Assembly (NCBI GenBank): GCA_002633005.1
Contig: NMRA01000746.1
Coordinates: forward strand, 1,755-63,754
DNA: 62,000 nt
Reading direction: 5' to 3'
Source: Phoronis australis
Lineage: Eukaryota > Phoronida > Phoronidae
The notes under the pieces were generated by a model. It was not told where the DNA came from. It worked only from the letters and a program-made list of their open reading frames with translations, and did not search any database. The first letter of the stretch is position 1, and each line of letters begins with the position of its first letter. Positions 1 to 10,900 of this stretch are shown in pieces. The position numbers and the translations under genes are program-made.

Positions 1-3000
1 AAGGTTTAGGTTTAGGGTTAGGGTAAGGCTTAGGGTTAGGGTTAAGCATTTGCGTGAAGGTTCAGCTTAGGGTTAACGTTAGGGTTAGGGTCAGGGTTAC
101 GGTCATGCTTAGCCTTAGGGTTAGGAATAGATTTAAGGTTAGGTTTTGAGTTAAGGTTACTGTTAGGGTTGGGTTTAGGGTTTGGGTTAGGGTTAGGGTT
201 TGGGTTTGTTTTAGTGTTAGGTTTAGGGTTATGGGTTATGGGCAAATCTTCAGCTTAGGGTTAGCTTCACGGTTAGGTTTAGGTGTAGTTATTCGGTTAG
301 GTTCAGGCTTCTGCGTAAAGGTTCAGCTTAGGTTTAACGTTAGGGTTAGGGCTAGAGTTATGGTTAGGGTTGGGGTTAGGGTTAGGGTTGGGGTTGGTAT
401 TGGGGTTGTGGTTGGGGTTGGTGTTGGGCGTGGGTTTGGGGTTGGGGTTGGGCTTACGTTTAGGGTTATGGTTAGGGTTAGGGATAGGGTAAGGTTAGGG
501 TTAGGGATAGGATTAGGTTGATGGGTAAATCTTCAACTGAGGGTTAGGGTTAGGTTTAGGGTTACGTTAAGGGTTAGTTTTTGGGTTAGGGTTAGTGTTA
601 GGATTTGGGTTAGTTTTAGGGTTAGGGTTAGGGTTATGGGTAAATCTTCAGCTAGAGTTAGGGTTAGGGTTAGCGTTAGGGTTATGTTTAGGTTTAGGGT
701 TAGGGTTAGGGTTAGGTTCAGGCATTTGCGTAAAGGTTCAGCTTACGGTTAACGTTTGGTTAGGGTTAGGGTCAGGGTCAGGGTTAGGTTTATGCTTAGC
801 GTTAGGGTTATGTGGAAATCTTCAGCTTAGGGTTAGGGATAAGGTTAGGGTTAGGGTTGGGGTTTGGGTTTGTTTTCGGGTTAGGGTAATGAGTAAATCT
901 TCAGCTTGGAGTTAGGGTTATGTTTAGGGTTTGGGTTAGTGTTAGGATTAGGGTTGCGGTTTGGGTTTGTTTTAGGGTTAGGGTTAGGGCTAGGGTTAGG
1001 ATTATGTTTAGTGTTAAGGTTATGGGTAATTGTTCAGCTTAGGGTTAGGGTTAGGGTTAGTGTGAGGGTTAGGGTTAGGGCTAGGGTTAGGGTTAGGGTT
1101 AGGGTTAGGGTTAGGTTTAAGGTTAGGGTTAGGTTTAGGCTTTTGGGTAAAGGTTCAGGTCTAGGGTTAGGGTTAGGTTATGGTTAATGTTAGGGTTAGA
1201 GTTAGGTTTAGTGTTAGGGTTAGGGTTAGGTTTAGGTTTTGGGTAAGGATAGGGTTAGGGTTAGTGTTAGTGTTAGGGTTAGGGTTAGGGTTAGGGTTAG
1301 GGTTAGGGTTTGGGTTAAATTTAGGGTTAGGTTTTGGGTTAAGATTAGGGCTAGGGTTGGTTTTAGGGTTATGGTTATGGTTAGGGTTAGGGTTTGTTTT
1401 AGGGTTAGGTTTAGGGTTATGTGTAAATCTTCGGTTAGGGTTAGGGTTAGGTTTAGGTTTAGCGTTAGGGTTAGGTTTAGGTTTAGGGTTAGGGTAAGCT
1501 TTAGGGTTAGGGTTAGGCATTTGCGTCAAGGTTCAGCTTAGGGTTAACGTTAGGGTTAGGTTTAGGGTTAGGTTTAGGGTTAGGGTCAGGTTTACCGTCA
1601 TGCTTAGCGTTAGGGTTAGGGTTAGGGTTAGGCATTTGTGTAAAGGTTCTGCTTAGGGTTAACGTTAGGGTTAGTGTTAGGGTTAGGGTCAGGGTTACGG
1701 TCATGCTTAGCGTTAGGGTTAGGACTAGATTTAAATTTAGGTTTTGAATTAAGGTTACTGTTAGGGTTGGGTTTAGGGTTAGGGTTAGGGTTTGGGTTTG
1801 TTTTATGGTTAGGGTAAGGGTTATGGGTAAATCTTCAGCTTAGGGTTAGCGTTAGGGTTAGCTTTACGGTTAGGTTTAGGTTTAGGGATTCGGTTAGGTT
1901 TAGGCTTCTGCGTAAAGGTTCAGGTTAGGGTTAAAATTAGGGTTAGGGTTATAGTTATGGTTAGGGTTGGGTTGGTGTTGGGGTTGTGGTTGGGTTTGGG
2001 GTTGGTGTTGGGGTTGGGGTTGTGGTTAGGGTTAGGCGTGGGTTTTGGGTTGTGGTTGGGCTTACGTTTAGGGTTAGGTTTAGGGTTATGGGGAAATCTT
2101 TAGCTTAGCGTTAGGGTTAGGGTAAGGTTAGGGATACGATTAGGTTGGTGGGTAAATCTTCAACTGAGGGTTAGGGTTAGGTTTAGGGTTAGGGTTAGTT
2201 TTTGGGTTAGGGTTTGGGTTAGGATTTGGGTTAGTTTTAGGGTTAGGGTTAGGGTAATGGGTAAATCTTCAGCTTAGGGTTATGTTTAGTGTTAGGTTTA
2301 GAGTTAGGGTTAGGGTTAGGGCTAGGGTTAGGGTTAAGGTTATGTTTATTGTTAGGGTTATGGGTAAATGCTCAGCTTAGGGTTAGGGTTAGGTCTAGGG
2401 TTAGGGTTAAGGTTAGCTTTAGCGTTAGGGTTATGGGTAAATCTTCAGCTTAGGGTTAGGGTTATAGTTATGGTTGTGGTTATGGTTAAATCTTTAATTT
2501 AGGGTTAGGGTTAGGGTTAGAGTTACGGTTAATGTTAGGTTGAGGGTTAGGTTTAGCATTAGGGTTATGGGTAAATCTTCAGCTTATCGTTAGGGTTAGG
2601 GTTAGGGTTAGGGTTATTGTTAGGGTTAGGGTTATTGTTAGGGTTAGGGTTTGGATTAGGATTAGGTTCAGCGTTATTGTTATGTGTAAGTCATAAGCTT
2701 ACGGTTAGGGTTATAGGGTTGGGGTTAAGGTTAAGGTTAGGGTTAGGGTTAGGGTTAGAGTTAGGGTTATGGTTAGGGTTAGGGTTTGAATTAGGGATAG
2801 CGTTAGGGTTAGGTTTAGCTTTAGGGTTAGGGTTAGGTTAGGCATTTGCGTATAGGTTCAGCTTAGGGTTAACGTTAGGGTTAGGGTTAGGGTTAGGGTC
2901 AGGGTTAGGGTCATGCTCAGCGTTAGGGTTATGGGTAAAGCTTCAGCTTATGGTTAGTGTTAGGTTTAGAGTTAGGGTTAGGGCTAGGGCTGTTGTTAGG

Positions 3001-3640
3001 GTTATGTTTATTGTAAGGTTTATGGGTAAATGTTCAGCTTAGTGTTAGGGTTAGGGTTAGGGTTAGGTCTAGGGATAGTGTTAGGGTTATGGTTAAGGTT
3101 AGGTTTAGTGTTATGGTTATGGGTAAATCTTCAGCTTAGGGTTAGGGTTAGGGTTAGGCTTTTGGGTAAAGCTTCAGCTTACGGTTAAGGTTAGGGTTAA
3201 TGTTAGGGTTAGTGTTAGGGTTATGGTTATGGGTAAATCTTAAGCTTAGGTTTAGAGTTAGGGTTAGGGTTAGTATTACGGTTAGGGTTTGGGGTTAGGC
3301 TTAGGGTTAGGGTTAGGGCTAGGGCTAGGGTTAGTGTTAGGGTTATGGTTAGTGTTAGGGTTAATTTTAGGGTTAGGGTTAGTGTTATTTTTAGGGTTAT
3401 GTTTAAAACTTCAGCTTAGGGTTAGGGTTAGATTTAGGGTTACGGTTATGGTTAAATCTTTAGCTTAGTGTTAGGGTTAGGGTTAGTGTTACCGTTAGGG
3501 TTAGGGTTAGATTTAGGGTTAGGCTTAGGGTTAGGCTTAGGGTTAGGGTTAGGGTTAGGGTTACGGTTGGGGTTAGGGTTAGGTTAGGTTTAGATTAGGT
3601 TTTTGTTAGGGGTAACGTTAGGATTAGGGTTAGGTTTCGG
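1..3640 (+). repeat. Degenerate TTAGGG satellite (telomere-like or subtelomeric array)
   Basis: Almost the whole stretch is made of TTAGGG hexamers and close variants (TTTAGGG, TTGGGG, TTACGG, TTAGTG). About 25 copies of a short spacer interrupt it, with cores TAAATCTTCAGCTTAGGG or CGTAAAGGTTCAGCTTAGGG. The G-rich strand reads toward the right, so a telomere capping this left edge would show the opposite strand. The array is therefore interstitial, inverted, or at the edge of a scaffold. The long open frames it creates (Gly-Leu repeats on plus, Pro-Asn repeats on minus) follow from the hexamer and are not genes. The repeat thins out after about 3.6 kb. Confidence 0.95.
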
Positions 3641-4600
3641 CCGCTCATAGGATTGAGGTTAAGTTTACCGTTAAAAGTTTAGGATGAGAGTTAAGGTTAG
3701 GTTAAAGTTAGGCAAGGCTAGGTCTATGCCGGGTTAGTCCTAATGTGAGGCTCAGGGATAGGGTTTGGGTTAGTGTCAGGTTAGGTTGAGATTTAATTAG
3801 TGTTAGGGTTATAGGTTTCGGGTGAGGGTGGGGGTGAGTGTTAAGTTTAGAGTTCATAACGTAGAATTGATGGGAGGACTTGACAGGGACCTCAGGGGAC
3901 TCACACTCCACTGATTTATCCACATTATTTTGAAAACGCTTTGCCCAGCCACACATTGTGTGTTATAAAAGAGATAAGCCTGCAGCTACATGGCGCAGCA
4001 AGTAAAACTACTCTCGTTTATCACATTGGTGTAGACTTACAGTTGAACTGTGGTTTTCTGTTGACCCCAGACCGTCCGGAGTTGCACTATATATCAAATC
4101 CGGACGGTCTCTCACGACGATTTAGTGTTATATAGTTTTAGATTCGGGTTAGGGTTAGCCTGTCAGTGTTAGTGTTAGATAGTTTTAGGTTCATAGGCCG
4201 GTTAAATGTAAGGCTAGGCCCTGAATCGAGGTAGTATTAATAATTAGGGCTACATATTATAGCGTTAGGGTTTGGGTTAATTTTAATGTTTGGGTTAGGG
4301 TAGAGGTTAGCTAGCCCGGCGGTGCTCCGTCTGAACGGTTGGGCCTGGTCACTAGGGTTAGTGTATGGTTAGCCTAATCGGGCTTATAGGCCCTTTTGAG
4401 GTGTAGGGGTAGAGCTATAATGACGTTATTGTAAGGGTGAGGTTAGAGTTGGGTTAGTGTTTTTGAGTTATGTTTAGGGGGTGACTGTTAGGGCTAGGGT
4501 TGGGGAAAGTTTCTTATCGATATGGTTTGTGTTGTTTTAGGGTTATTGTTAGGGTTAGGGTTAGGATAGGGTTTAGATTTTGATGCAACGCGTAGGTTTG
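3641..4600. other. Transition from TTAGGG array to unique sequence
   Basis: This stretch mixes unique DNA with scattered TTAGGG remnants (for example near 4140, 4265 and 4550), as expected at the decaying edge of a satellite. A perfect 12-bp inverted repeat lies at 4069-4110. I see no convincing coding exon. Confidence 0.6.
4069..4110. repeat. Perfect 12-bp hairpin
   Basis: AGACCGTCCGGA (4069-4080) and TCCGGACGGTCT (4099-4110) are exact reverse complements around an 18-base AT-rich loop. The stem is much more GC-rich than its surroundings. It could be the core of a decayed foldback element. Confidence 0.85.
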
Positions 4601-4948
4601 CTTCAACCGTTGTGATAACATTGAAACAAGTATGTGATATATAGTTCAAAATTATCAAGATTGTTTATGTTTTTCCACCCATGGCATCCGTAACATTCGG
4701 CGGGCAGTGCCGGGTGGAGCTCATTTTGTCACGAAAACTGTAAGCAAAATATAGTGGAAACTGGTTGCTGATTTGTACTATAAATTGTTTCATTCATTAC
4801 AAAAATATAAAAAGTTTCATGATATCTTGTAAAGTGTCAGAGCGCTTCGTGTACTCAAGTCCGAGCCTAGCGGATAGAGGTGCTCCCGATTACACCATGA
4901 GTTCCTCCGTGAGATGGGGCTGCATAGATATTTCTACGTCACACGATA
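4601..4948 (+). promoter_or_regulatory. Probable promoter/5'UTR region of the MAP7-family gene
   Basis: This is the sequence directly upstream of the proposed start ATG at 4949. It has left the satellite. A CRE-like TACGTCA lies at about 4936-4942. No TATA box is placed with confidence and the transcription start is unknown. The call rests mainly on its position before an ATG with a good Kozak context. Confidence 0.3.
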
Positions 4949-4997
4949 ATGGCGGACTCTGGGCAAGAACCGATACCAGAACCTGTGGACAAAAAGG
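4949..4997 (+). CDS. MAP7: MAP7 exon 1 (candidate start exon)
   Basis: ATGGCGGAC opens a short frame, MADSGQEPIPEPVDKK, with A at -3 and G at +4. The exon would end in phase 1 at a GTCAGA donor, which is weak because position +3 is C. The leftover G joins TT of exon 2 to give valine. The frame fits exactly, but the peptide is too short to be diagnostic. A different first exon remains possible. Confidence 0.5.
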
Positions 4998-7900
4998 GTC
5001 AGACATGAGTGATATTCAATTACTTTCCTTGGATGCAGTATCTCTCTTGTATAACCGTGTCAAAAACTTGAATCTTTGCATTTTAGTTAAAATTTGTCGG
5101 CGATCTGTCGCGATTAAACACTTTTCAACACTAATCAATGAAGTGAATATTTAGCGGAAGTCGAATAGATCATTTCCGTTTAAGAACGTTGAGCTTTGCC
5201 CTTGATTTGCCTTTGGCTTTGTCACAGTTATGTTCACCATGTTTCACCGCTGTGGGCGCATTGTCTCTTGGTGTTGATTAGGCAGGAATTAACTGACGGA
5301 CGTTGGGCAGCTGCTCGATAAGTTGTGATGCCAATAATGAATAATGAACCACTCCCCTTTCTTGATAGCATTCATGAACTGTATGAGGTTGAACTGCACA
5401 GAAATGCAGGACCTAGAGTGTCTGTGCCCAAGTTTCACCTTTGGTGTAGCAGCTCACAGTTCCATTTGCAAGCCCTCGTTCGCCTTGGCTCGGCTTGGCC
5501 GAGGGGAAAACTTCCTGAGCCTTCCACCTCCAGTCCAGGGCAATTGTATTCATTGAAAAGAGATGATTGAGGATTTTTTGATCATTGATGGGGAATTTTT
5601 GATCCTGATGGAGCCGATGTCGGGCTCCAAAATGGAGGCTTGAAAGACACTTTCCCTGCATTTATGAGGAGACAGCGTGGCTCAGTGACTTGAGTTACAC
5701 ACTCCGTTGTGGGAGACCCAGATTTGAATCCTGGCTTTAGTGGCAGACAACCGAGCATTGCACATAGGTGTCTCCTGCTGCTCTGAGCTTGGTCTTACTG
5801 GTGAATGAATGAAAATATGCATGGAGTGAATGAGAAGCACTTCGAAATACATCGAGTGTGAAGTGTAAAGAAGAGAAGGAAAGAAGTTATGTGTCAGCTA
5901 GTTTTGTCAAGACATGTAGCGAGGCTAATTCATGGGATTTCATCTACGATGCTGCTGTCATTGTTTAGGTGCATTCTGGAGTTGTTGTTGGCTTGTAAAC
6001 AGCCAATGACGTCACAGATATAACTTGTGAACGTCTAATCTGATTCATCATCTGCATTTTTTTGGTGGTGATGTTTACTTCAGTGTGATCAGAAGCCTCG
6101 TGCTTAGAGAATCTTTGCGCAAAAAATGCACTATTTTTATGTATTAATTTAAAGCATTTTGAGGCTCTTTGCCAGTGCAAGGGCTGCTTGCATAGGTACT
6201 CGCATCCAAATGGATGTTGTAGTAGAACCATGCTATTGAATGCTGGTATTTCTCTGACATTGTTTGCATGTCACCAAATTATGCATGTGATAGTTACAGG
6301 ATGTTTGCAAGCTGGCAACTGTCCCACAATGCCTTTGAAAAATGACGTCAGCATTGTTAATTGAGTAAGTTTTGCCATCTAGATGATCTCCCCTGAATTA
6401 TAACACTTCTCCTCTGCTGATTTGTGGGAAGCCAGGGTGACAGTCAAGCATTTTAACTAATCGGCCTAAGAGCAATTGTGGGTTAGTGAGCGATTTAAAA
6501 AAGCTTGTACGCTACACCTGGAACTGGGAAATTAGTCATGCACAGTAGAGTCGTCCTTACAATTTTGGGTGGGAAGGTTGAGCATGGCACTCATTTGCCT
6601 CTTGAGGCCTTTGCGTGCGTCTGCAAGTTGGGTCTCTCACATTAGTTGGGCACTGTGAGAAAGTCCTTTCACTTGTATTCCGTGTCAGCGTTAAATTCAG
6701 GGCGCCTGTGTACGAGTAGAGCATCCAAACCAATCGGCCATAGAACAATTGCCGGTTAGAGAGCAAGTTAGAGAGGCCTTTATTTGACTGTATGTCACTC
6801 CCAGGACCAGAAATTCACAACAGGAGGTACGGGTCTGTGTTTGCTTAAAAATGTAAGATGTTGGTCCTCAAATGTTGTTGTTTTGACTTGCTAACATTAG
6901 TAGCTGTCTGTTAAACTCTTACTGAATACGTAGCTGGTGGCAAAACAAGAAACTGTTCATATGATGTTAGATTGTCAGGAGGTTGAGGTAGACACACTAA
7001 GACCAAATCGCTAAAAGAGCAAGGGATGGAAGATGCCTATGTACAAGTAGTTAAATGTTCAACAGAGATGTTTGACAGTCTGTTATGTGTCGGTATTAGA
7101 GGACGGTGTTTTCCTTTCCAACTCTAAAAATTGGAATACAGAAAACGTTGACAATAGTTAGACCATAAATCAACTCAAGAGTATTCCAACAATGTGATGC
7201 TTTAGTCTTGAAACCTAAACACTACCGACGAAACACCACTGTTGAAATGAGATTAAACTTTGTCAAGATTTTCTAGTCACAGAGCACTGTGCACAATGGC
7301 ATGTAATAAAACAATAACATTAATGACCAAATAAAACAGTGAATGAGGCACAGGTTCTCAAACCATAACTAGGAAGTTTTATGTTAGAAAGTGTCACTGC
7401 CAAACATACTTACTGATCCACCGACAAGTTTTGTATTTGCCTGTTCTTGACCTTGTAAATCCTAAATTTCATTCAAGGTAACTGGTTTTTAATGACATCT
7501 GATCATCAGACCACAGAATGAGAGTTTTAACAAATCTTGAGTGAATTTTATTTCTTTTGATTTTCTTCTGGTTTTTGAAAAAATAATTCTGTTGGTCGCT
7601 TACCTGCTGAGACTATGGCCTCCCTAGACTGTCCATATCTGATGTTTTGGCTTAAGTTCAAAACAATTTTTTTGTTGGGATCTGATTTATAAATATCAAA
7701 AACGAAATATGCAGTTCAACCAAAACAAAAGTTCATTTCAATTTTCATCATTGATACGTTACGTCTGTAAGTGCACCCTGTATACGAACTTTCACCACAA
7801 TTTAATTGGTACAGGGAAATGGAGTAATATTTTTTATTTTCTAAAAATACAGAAGTTTTGTGTTTGTTTGTGTGCGTGTGCGTGCGTGTGATTATACAAG

Positions 7901-10900
7901 AGAAATATATGAAGTTCTTCTTTCGTTGTCAAGCATTGAGTGTTCATCGTTCGCTCACTGTGTTGTGCAGCAGTGTAGTTTAATGAGTTCAAAATAAATA
8001 TTTCCAGGTGAATGAACTAGCTGCAATGAAGCTTCCAGCTGGGCAGCTGTTAACCAAAATGTTGTTGTGAACTTATTGATTGCCTTTGTCTGATCTGAAT
8101 ATTCCGTAAGACATTAGACATATTCTGTTTAAAAAATTTAAAACATCTGCTTCGTGAATTAAACTCTAAATTTTGATACAGGATTGATGTGTAATTTATG
8201 CGATGTCAGATAAAGTTTAAGATTTTTGTGTGCGATTGAAATTTAGAGTGTTTTTAGTAGTATCTGACCTTATACCAAATCAATATATTTTTTAAACTTA
8301 CTGAAATTGTTTGTTAGTTAAAACAAACTAAAGCTCCAGTTTTGGACATAACATATTTTTACATAAAATCCAAACGTTGAAGTAATTTAAAAATACTGAA
8401 AGTAATTTAGTCTTTAAGAATTATTTATTCAGAATGGCTCGAATTTATTACAATAACATATTTAAAAGATGCTCTTATATTGACATCCATGCAAGTACCA
8501 AGGTTTCAACTACTGCTCTTTGTCAAAAGGTCTAACAGAATGCACGTCATGGTGAAATCAAAGTCGCACAGGCTGTAAATTTTGTTTCTCAGGATGTCTT
8601 CATTTTATACAATTCTGCTAGTTTTTATTGTTGCTAATGACAATGGATTTTTGTGTCTTTTATTTTTATGTGCTTTGGAATATGTGTTTTCAGCATGATT
8701 GTAGAAATATACATTTATCGTTTCACCCAATTGCAGCACATGGATCAAGTTGTTAATTGCCTCTGTATGGATCGAGATTGGCCACAACAACTCCGATCTA
8801 TTCCAATAGGCACCTCCCTGATTCTGCAATATTTACCCACGTTGCTGCACATCTGTAGGGCACTTACCCTACAACTGTGCACTGCAGCTATGGCAATCTC
8901 TAATTTGCTCTGAGATTTGTTTGCTAATTAGATAAAATTTTACTGTTCAGATCCATGGTGAGTTGCAATGCAGATAAAAAAATTTAAAGCTAGGTGAAGG
9001 GTTATAAATTGTTTTCAAAGTTGGCTGAGCTCAGAAATTGTTAGCGCTCTACCTTTCGAAAAATTACGTCAGTGTGTTTTTCTGCTTCCGTAATATAGGA
9101 GAGTTGAATCTCGTATGTGGGAATTTGAAGTTATCTAATCTGAACTATGTAACCATAGTTGTGTTTGGCTTTTAAGAATTTGTACAGCACCCCACTGATT
9201 GTATTCTATTGATAATAACTAGCTGTGATCAATTCAATTGTGTCCCACTGGTAAAATACTGGTGGATGGAGAAATAGATGCAACGTGGTATAAACAAAGT
9301 TCACAAACTTCAGTTCAGCTTAAAGAGCCTTTCACACCAGCATAGACGCATTGATGTTTTTTGGAGTGTGTCGGTATGAATGGTTAATTTTGGTCTTTGA
9401 TCCAAGTAACTGAGTAAGGAAAGAGCGCAAGTTAACTGCACTGTAGACAGGTCAATTTAACACAAGAGTGTCATTACTTCAGTGCGGTGTGAATGGTTAA
9501 CTTTGGTGCTATTGGTAATTATTGTCTGGTTTTGCCGTGAATAAAGATGTATTTTGTAGTATTATTTGATTTTGTTTTTAAAATAGTCACCGTTGTACCT
9601 CAACTGACACTTTGTTTCATTTTTAATCTAACCACATAAAGGGTTACACGGTATTCCAAATTTAAAAATATGATGCCTGCGTAGCATTTTCAGAACTTCA
9701 TCTTACGATAATTCCATGACCCATGCACCATTGCGATAACTTAGCTCTCCATTAATTACCGATAGTTCAGACACCATCTTAACCTTTCAGACCACCAGTT
9801 TAAAAAGCCTTAACATTATTTCAAGATTAATAATTTCTTTTTTAGTTGGTGACCATTTGGCCAGTGAACCTGCAGGAAGCCAACCACTGTCATCAGCCAG
9901 TTCAACTACAAAGAGTCCACTCTCAAAGCATCAAGGTAAGGACATTTTTCAGCACCCGAGGAATCTCCTGCTGACTGAGTATAAATGTCGTCTCACTTTT
10001 GGCATAGGTCCATGTTTTTGTTACACATATTCGCTAAAACTTGTATTACGCGTAATATTTTAATGCGGGATATTTTGTTGACGAAGAACTTCAATGAAGA
10101 CAGATATCTCCACTCTCCCAACAAGAATATTTCCGTCATTAATTAGCCAAGTATATGCTTTCACTCACTCTGCATGGAGTCAGCAGTCATTTTCGTGAAA
10201 AGCGGCTTAAGGTTTAAGTCTGAATTTTTAAAAAAATTACAGACACATGAAAATGAAGAGAAAACATTCGTACCCACATTCATACGCACATGCACACTTG
10301 TGGTGGGGGTCATTTTACAACTTTCTGTTTGGAGTCTTAAGTCGCATTTCATTAAACAGACTGCAGTTTGAAGGTTTTTCTTGAGATGCTGGCATGTTGA
10401 ATGGAACATTGTGTCTAAAATTAAGAATCACGGACCATTGTGTAGAGACTTAACAGCATGGGCAGGGGAATTGTGGGAAGCTTCATGCACGGAAGTGGTA
10501 AAACTTTTACTTACTTCACACCAGGTACCTGCGCACGGATATTTGTACGAATCCTGCTCCCCGACGCAATTCACAACTTTGTATAGTGGTTGGTAGACTT
10601 TGCATGCATGCTTGGTTGGGGGATAATTGAAAGTTCCTTTCTGCAAACTGTCAGTATGGGGATCTCTCAGGTGCTTGGTAGCATTGTCAACAGAGTTGGG
10701 TCCTATCTCATGATCAGTGCCTGTTGTGGAGACTTAAAGGGAAACGGGAGAATTCCTGTGTATTTGCAAGAATATAGGCGAAAGATTAACTAAACAAGTT
10801 CATCAAGTTCTTGGACCTTGCTAATGCTTCTGTGAGTGTCAAGAACTGAGAACCAGTAGGGAATATCTGAAATTCAATAGGAAAAGTTCCTGTTTAAGAC

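Larger units (their letters stand above)
4998..9845 (+). other. MAP7 intron 1
   Basis: This is a 4.8 kb AT-rich intron. It contains a relic of a GAGGG-ended repeat (about 5484-5660), a tRNA-derived SINE (5666-5820) and a short GT-rich run near 7860-7890. I found no further exon of the family and no independent gene. The small open frames lack protein-like composition. Confidence 0.5.

Noticed and set aside
1-2841. Long open frames reading Gly-Leu or Arg-Val repeats on plus and Pro-Asn repeats on minus
   Set aside because: They follow directly from the TTAGGG hexamer translated in different frames. They have no complexity and no start context.
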